Origin: Hymenobacter plasmatis
GTDB lineage: Bacteria > Bacteroidota > Bacteroidia > Cytophagales > Hymenobacteraceae
Direction: 5' to 3'
Length of the DNA: 64,000 nt
NCBI RefSeq assembly: GCF_020711255.1
Contig: NZ_JAJFAW010000012.1
Span: 1 to 64,000, forward strand
Numbering within the stretch: the first letter of the stretch is position 1; the number at the start of each line of letters is the position of its first letter. Below, in pieces: positions 60,682 to 64,000 of this stretch. The notes below the pieces were generated by a model. That model searched no databases and was not told the origin of the DNA. It saw only the letters and a program-made list of their open reading frames with translations. Made by a program: the position numbers and the translations under genes.

Positions 60682-61872
60682 TTAGCACTCAAACATGGGC
60701 GTGGTGCCGCCCACCCAATCTTTGTCCTTGTTGAAATCCACGCCAATCATGGCGCCCCGGCTCAACCGGCTCAAGCCCGTGAGCAGCTGTGGGCGGGCTT
60801 CGCCGGCCGGCCAGATGTAAAGCAGGCGAATCTCGCACTTGACCAAGCCATCGGGCGATTGCACCACCGGCTCGTAGCTGACTTTGCGCTGCAATAAATA
60901 GTTCTGCTTGTCAGGCAAAGCATCCAGGTCGGCGGCCGTAACGTCCAGGCGTACACCCGCTCCTGCAAACGAGAACAAAGGTTTTAGCACGTAATTCTCC
61001 AGGTCGGCCGGGTACTCGGTGAGTTCGTGCAAAAAATAGCTCGGCGGCACAAAAGGCCCGTGCAAAAGCGGCAGCGTGTATTTGCTGATGCGGAAAAACC
61101 AATTTGGATGGCCGACCCAGGTTACGTCAACGTCTTCGGTCAAATTAAAAGACAAATTGAGCTCCGGATAGCGCTCCAATTCATCAAAAATAATTCGATT
61201 GTAAATCCGCTTTATTTGAATTTGGCGACCGTCTCTTTCATAAAACAAATTCCGCCCTTTGCGCTGAATTTTGGTTAGGCAAACGGCCTCAACACCCCAG
61301 AATTTCTTTGATAACGCGAAATCAATTCGGGTTTTTTGCTTCTCCGGAAATAGCTCTAATAAAATAACTTGTTCCGCAGGTTGGTCGCCCAAAATAAATT
61401 CGCGCATCCGCTCCTGGTACGTGTCAAAATCAGGAACTCCCAGAAAGGGATTGACCGAATCGGCAATTGGGTAATGACTACGGAAAACCGAAGGCAGCCA
61501 GGACTGAAACGCATAAAGCGAAGGGAAGCCCTGCATTTCAATCAGCTGAGGTTCCAGTTCGCCGTTGGCGTTGCGGCACACAGCGAAGTCAAACGTCAGG
61601 AATTCGGGCCATGCGTCTTCATTGGGCACGCGCTGATGCGCCGGAATGGCCCCTTCCGTTAATTCCTTGAAATTGGGCTGCTCAATTACCTGTATGATGC
61701 TTTCGCCGGCCGCAATTAGCTTGTCGCGCAACCCGGCCGGCACAAATACCGGCGTTTCGGCTACCCGGAAGTCGAGTTGGCCGGGCAGCTGGCTGTCTAT
61801 GTCAGCGAGCATTTCTTGATAGCGGGCCGGGCTGAAAGCGGCGTTGAAAGTCTGGCGGTGTTCCGGAATCAT
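60682..61872 (-). CDS. ATP-grasp-like ligase, substrate unknown
   Basis: 396 residues. Features: EPQLIEMQGFPSLYAFQSWLP (~107-127), RIYNRIIFDEL, WVGHPNWFFRISKYTLP, YVLKPLFSFAGAGVRLDV and NYLLQRKVSYEPVV, matching a Bacteroidota family with an ATP-grasp-like core (Lys plus glycine-rich loop in LKPLFSFAGAG) distantly like glutathionylspermidine synthase. Such enzymes join a carboxylate to an amine via acyl phosphate. It lies 34 bp after an amidotransferase gene and downstream of a YbdK-type ligase, so it likely completes a small-molecule pathway. The catalytic residues are not all assigned. Confidence 0.65.
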   Translation of the reverse strand: MIPEHRQTFNAAFSPARYQEMLADIDSQLPGQLDFRVAETPVFVPAGLRDKLIAAGESIIQVIEQPNFKELTEGAIPAHQRVPNEDAWPEFLTFDFAVCRNANGELEPQLIEMQGFPSLYAFQSWLPSVFRSHYPIADSVNPFLGVPDFDTYQERMREFILGDQPAEQVILLELFPEKQKTRIDFALSKKFWGVEAVCLTKIQRKGRNLFYERDGRQIQIKRIYNRIIFDELERYPELNLSFNLTEDVDVTWVGHPNWFFRISKYTLPLLHGPFVPPSYFLHELTEYPADLENYVLKPLFSFAGAGVRLDVTAADLDALPDKQNYLLQRKVSYEPVVQSPDGLVKCEIRLLYIWPAGEARPQLLTGLSRLSRGAMIGVDFNKDKDWVGGTTPMFEC

Positions 61873-61906
61873 AGAGCGAGGCTAAGCAGGCACAGCGGGC
61901 AATGGA

Positions 61907-62731
61907 CTAGGCAGCCGTGAGGACGCCCAGTTGGGCCACGGCGCGGCGCAAAAAGGTAGGCACAATTACCGACTCCGTGCGCTCGATGGTGTCCGGATTG
62001 GCCAGCAGGTGCACCATTTCTTCGTATTTGGCTTCGCCGTAGGTGGTCACTACCTGCTGCTTGCGCTCATCAGTGAGCATATAGCGGAGCATGCCCTCGC
62101 CGTCGGCTTCGGGGTGAAATTGCGAGCCGAACACCTCCGGCGTGAAGCGAATGGCCATGATGGCGCGGGCCAGGGGTACGTGGGGCCGCTCTTTTTCCAG
62201 GCACACCACTTCGGCGCCCAGCTCTTCGAGGCGGTTCATGTCGAGGTTGGTGAGCTGATAATCGCGCGAATCGACAATGTAGAACGGCTCGGGCAGGCCC
62301 TGCAGCACAGGCTCGGCCAGGCCGGCCGAGGTGAGGTGCACGGGCAGCACGCCAAAGGAGGTGGACTTGCGCCGGCTCACTTCGCCCAAGCCGAGGTGCC
62401 GGCTCACGAGCTGAAACGAGTGGCAAATGAGCAACAGGTGCTTTTTGTGGTCCTGGGTCTTGTTGTAGGCCAGCAGCGAATCGATGAATTCGAAGTAGCG
62501 CGGCTCCCAGGCCTCGCCAGATTCCAGGGGGCTGCCGGGGCCGCCCGAGGAAATATAAATGTCGTAATCCAGCCCGGGCAAGGCATTTTCGGCGCGCACG
62601 TTATAGGTGTCGACGGCAAACGGAACGCCGTTTTCTTCTGCGCCGCGGGCCAGCAACTGCCTGATGCAGCGCATGCCTTCGTTCGGCGCGTTGTTGTACA
62701 TATCCAGAATCGCAATGCGAATAGCCTCCAT
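61907..62731 (-). CDS. Class I glutamine amidotransferase, GMP-synthase-like
   Basis: 274 residues. N-terminal RIAILDMYNN, glycine-rich ISSGGPGSPLES (~60-71), nucleophile Cys103 in LLICHSFQLVS, and His206/Glu208 in FGSQFHPEADGEG. A freestanding amidotransferase that should pass ammonia to a partner or hydrolyse a gamma-glutamyl bond (as in Puu-type or carboxypeptidase-like members). The ~65 C-terminal residues after the triad are longer than in guaA-type domains. Position next to ligase genes indicates a nitrogen-transfer or hydrolase step in their pathway. Confidence 0.83.
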   Translation of the reverse strand: MEAIRIAILDMYNNAPNEGMRCIRQLLARGAEENGVPFAVDTYNVRAENALPGLDYDIYISSGGPGSPLESGEAWEPRYFEFIDSLLAYNKTQDHKKHLLLICHSFQLVSRHLGLGEVSRRKSTSFGVLPVHLTSAGLAEPVLQGLPEPFYIVDSRDYQLTNLDMNRLEELGAEVVCLEKERPHVPLARAIMAIRFTPEVFGSQFHPEADGEGMLRYMLTDERKQQVVTTYGEAKYEEMVHLLANPDTIERTESVIVPTFLRRAVAQLGVLTAA

Positions 62732-62797
62732 AGGGTAATCAAAATAAAAACTGCCAGCACCGCCAGCCGATAAACAAAGCTAAACCGTAGTTAAGGC

Positions 62798-62834
62798 AAA
62801 AAAAAGCAACGCCTGCCGTGACGGCGGGCGTTGC
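62798..62834 (-). terminator. Minus-strand terminator after the YbdK-type gene
   Basis: GCAACGCC (62806-62813) pairs with GGCGTTGC (62827-62834), plus GCCG (62815-62818) with CGGC (62822-62825). Eight A precede on the plus strand, giving a U tract on the minus strand. So the amidotransferase gene may rely on readthrough or its own promoter. Confidence 0.8.
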
Positions 62835-62858
62835 GTTAGCAAAGGTCGTTTACTTAAC

Positions 62859-63962
62859 TTATAGCCCGTGAGCGGTTTCGGCGAGGATATAGTCGACTAC
62901 CTTGCTCAAATCGCCGGTTTCCCGGAAGACTTTGAGCTGGCGGTCGGCGCCGGTGCCCATCTCCATCATCGTCAATACGTATTCTACCTCGTGGCGGCTA
63001 CCTAAATCGTCGACAACGTCGTCAATAAAATCGAGGAGCTCCAAAATCAGCTTGCGGGTGGGCACCTCTTCCTGCTTGCCAAAGTCAATCATGTTGCCGT
63101 CGAGGCCGTAGCGGGCGGCGCGCCACTTGTTCTCCTTAATCAGAGCACTACGGTAAATGCGGAAGTTGAGGTTCTGCATTTTAAGCTTGTAAATCTTGGC
63201 CACCAGCGCCTGCATGATGGCCGCGATGCAGATGGTTTCGTCGGCGCGCATCATCATGTCGCAGATGCGGTACTCAATGGTGTCGAAAAAAGGGTGGAGC
63301 CGCAGGTCCCACCAGATTTTTTTGCCGTTGTCGATGCAGCCGGTCTTAATCAGCAGCTGCAAAAACTCGTCGTAGTCGCTGGCGCTGTGAAAGAAGCCTG
63401 GGATGCCCGTGCGCGGAAACCGCTCGAATATCTTGGTGCGAAACGACTTGTAGCCGGTTTCGCGCCCTTCCCAAAACGGCGAATTGGTGCTGAGCGCAAA
63501 TAAGTGCGGCAGGAAATACCGCAGCGCGTTCATCATGTACACGCCAATGTCGCGGTTTTCGATGCCCACGTGCACGTGCATGCCAAAAACAAGGTTGGAG
63601 CGAGCGGCTTCTTGCAGCTCCTCCACAATCTTGTCGTAGCGGACATCGGGCGTGATGGGCTGGTCTTGCCACCGCGAAAACGGGTGCGTGCCAGCCGCCC
63701 CGATTTTCAGGTTCTGCTTGTCGGCCAGCTCCATTACCTGACGGCGCAGGTGAAACACTTCGGTGCGCGCCTCGCCTATGTTGTGGCAAATATTAGTACC
63801 GACTTCCACCACGGCCTGGTGCATTTCGGCCTTCACCTGCTCCTGCAGGGTCACCCGGCCGCCTTCCACTATCTGAGATAGATGCGAGCGCAGTTCCCGG
63901 GTATCGGGGTCAATCGTCTGAAATTCTTCCTCGATGCCGAGGGTAAACGCGGGCATGGCCAT
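62859..63962 (-). CDS. Carboxylate-amine ligase, YbdK/GCS2 family
   Basis: 367 residues (start ATG at 63962; MPAFTL two codons later or the GTG at 63998 are alternatives). Opens FTLGIEEEFQTIDPDTREL, the GCS2/YbdK signature, then EVGTNICHNIGEAR, MHVHVGIENRD, and the late RICDMMMRADETICIAAIMQAL. GCS2-type enzymes form gamma-glutamyl amides such as gamma-Glu-Cys or weaker analogues. Plant GSH1 and bacterial EgtA are relatives. Product here is unknown; the neighbours suggest a modified gamma-glutamyl compound. It may continue upstream as a longer operon outside the window. Confidence 0.85.
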   Translation of the reverse strand: MAMPAFTLGIEEEFQTIDPDTRELRSHLSQIVEGGRVTLQEQVKAEMHQAVVEVGTNICHNIGEARTEVFHLRRQVMELADKQNLKIGAAGTHPFSRWQDQPITPDVRYDKIVEELQEAARSNLVFGMHVHVGIENRDIGVYMMNALRYFLPHLFALSTNSPFWEGRETGYKSFRTKIFERFPRTGIPGFFHSASDYDEFLQLLIKTGCIDNGKKIWWDLRLHPFFDTIEYRICDMMMRADETICIAAIMQALVAKIYKLKMQNLNFRIYRSALIKENKWRAARYGLDGNMIDFGKQEEVPTRKLILELLDFIDDVVDDLGSRHEVEYVLTMMEMGTGADRQLKVFRETGDLSKVVDYILAETAHGL

Positions 63963-64000
63963 AGACGGTGCGAATGGAAAGGGGAAAGGATGTTGCACTC

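Overview
The window looks like a chromosome segment of a high-GC Bacteroidota bacterium, most likely Cytophagales and Hymenobacter-like. The reasons are a SusC/SusD/SusE outer-membrane uptake locus, two proteins with C-terminal type IX secretion (Por/T9SS) sorting domains, Bacteroidota-style promoters (-7 element TAnnTTTG or TAnnTTCG), few Shine-Dalgarno sequences, and family choices typical of the phylum: a DUF2027-Smr protein, a two-domain DAHP synthase, and a PA2169-type four-helix protein. The species assignment is inference. I saw no rRNA, tRNA, CRISPR array, prophage or intact insertion sequence.

Layout. 1-4.9 kb: a truncated GIY-YIG nuclease on a tandem repeat, an M1 aminopeptidase, a Smr-domain protein and a DUF2279 protein. 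4.9-19.4 kb: a starch/alpha-glucan region with a secreted T9SS GH13 amylase, a BadF/N-acetylglucosamine-kinase-like sugar kinase, a T9SS surface protein, susC-susD-susE on the minus strand, small secreted proteins and a secreted esterase with a glycogen-binding-like N-terminus. 19.5-28.1 kb: a complete tryptophan operon trpL-trpE-G-D-C-F-B-A-aroF, preceded by a leader peptide with three consecutive Trp codons and an intrinsic terminator, which is a textbook attenuator layout. Then come phenylalanine hydroxylase (with its own terminator-bearing leader), a membrane-sensor/AraC regulator split by a frame change, and a set of unrelated housekeeping genes. 33-38 kb: HEAT-like protein, AarF kinase with a TetR regulator, photolyase with an SDR. 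39-47.6 kb: pyruvate carboxylase, an outer-membrane protein, two secreted hydrolases and a leucine-rich-repeat protein kinase. 47.7-54.4 kb: an AddA/RecB-type helicase whose nuclease signature is degenerate, a thioesterase, a cold-shock protein and a DEAD-box RNA helicase with a long structured leader. 54.5-64 kb: stress and redox proteins, a DUF1571 protein with an embedded LysM-like segment, and a terminal set of YbdK-type carboxylate-amine ligase, class I glutamine amidotransferase and ATP-grasp-like protein, which may form an uncharacterised gamma-glutamyl-type pathway.

Two interspersed palindrome families run through the intergenic DNA. Family A is built on GTCATGCTGAGCG...CGAAGCATCTCGC and family B on GTCATGCTGACGAAGGAAGC. 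In two places a B element sits inside an A element. Three A elements lie inside the trp operon between trpG and trpD, trpF and trpB, and trpA and aroF. The heptamer AGCTCAA/TTGAGCT also recurs in intergenic DNA far more often than chance would predict.

The best-supported regulatory find is the trp attenuator. The least explained gene set is the three-gene ligase/amidotransferase group at the right end. All calls come from reading sequence and motifs; no database search was run.
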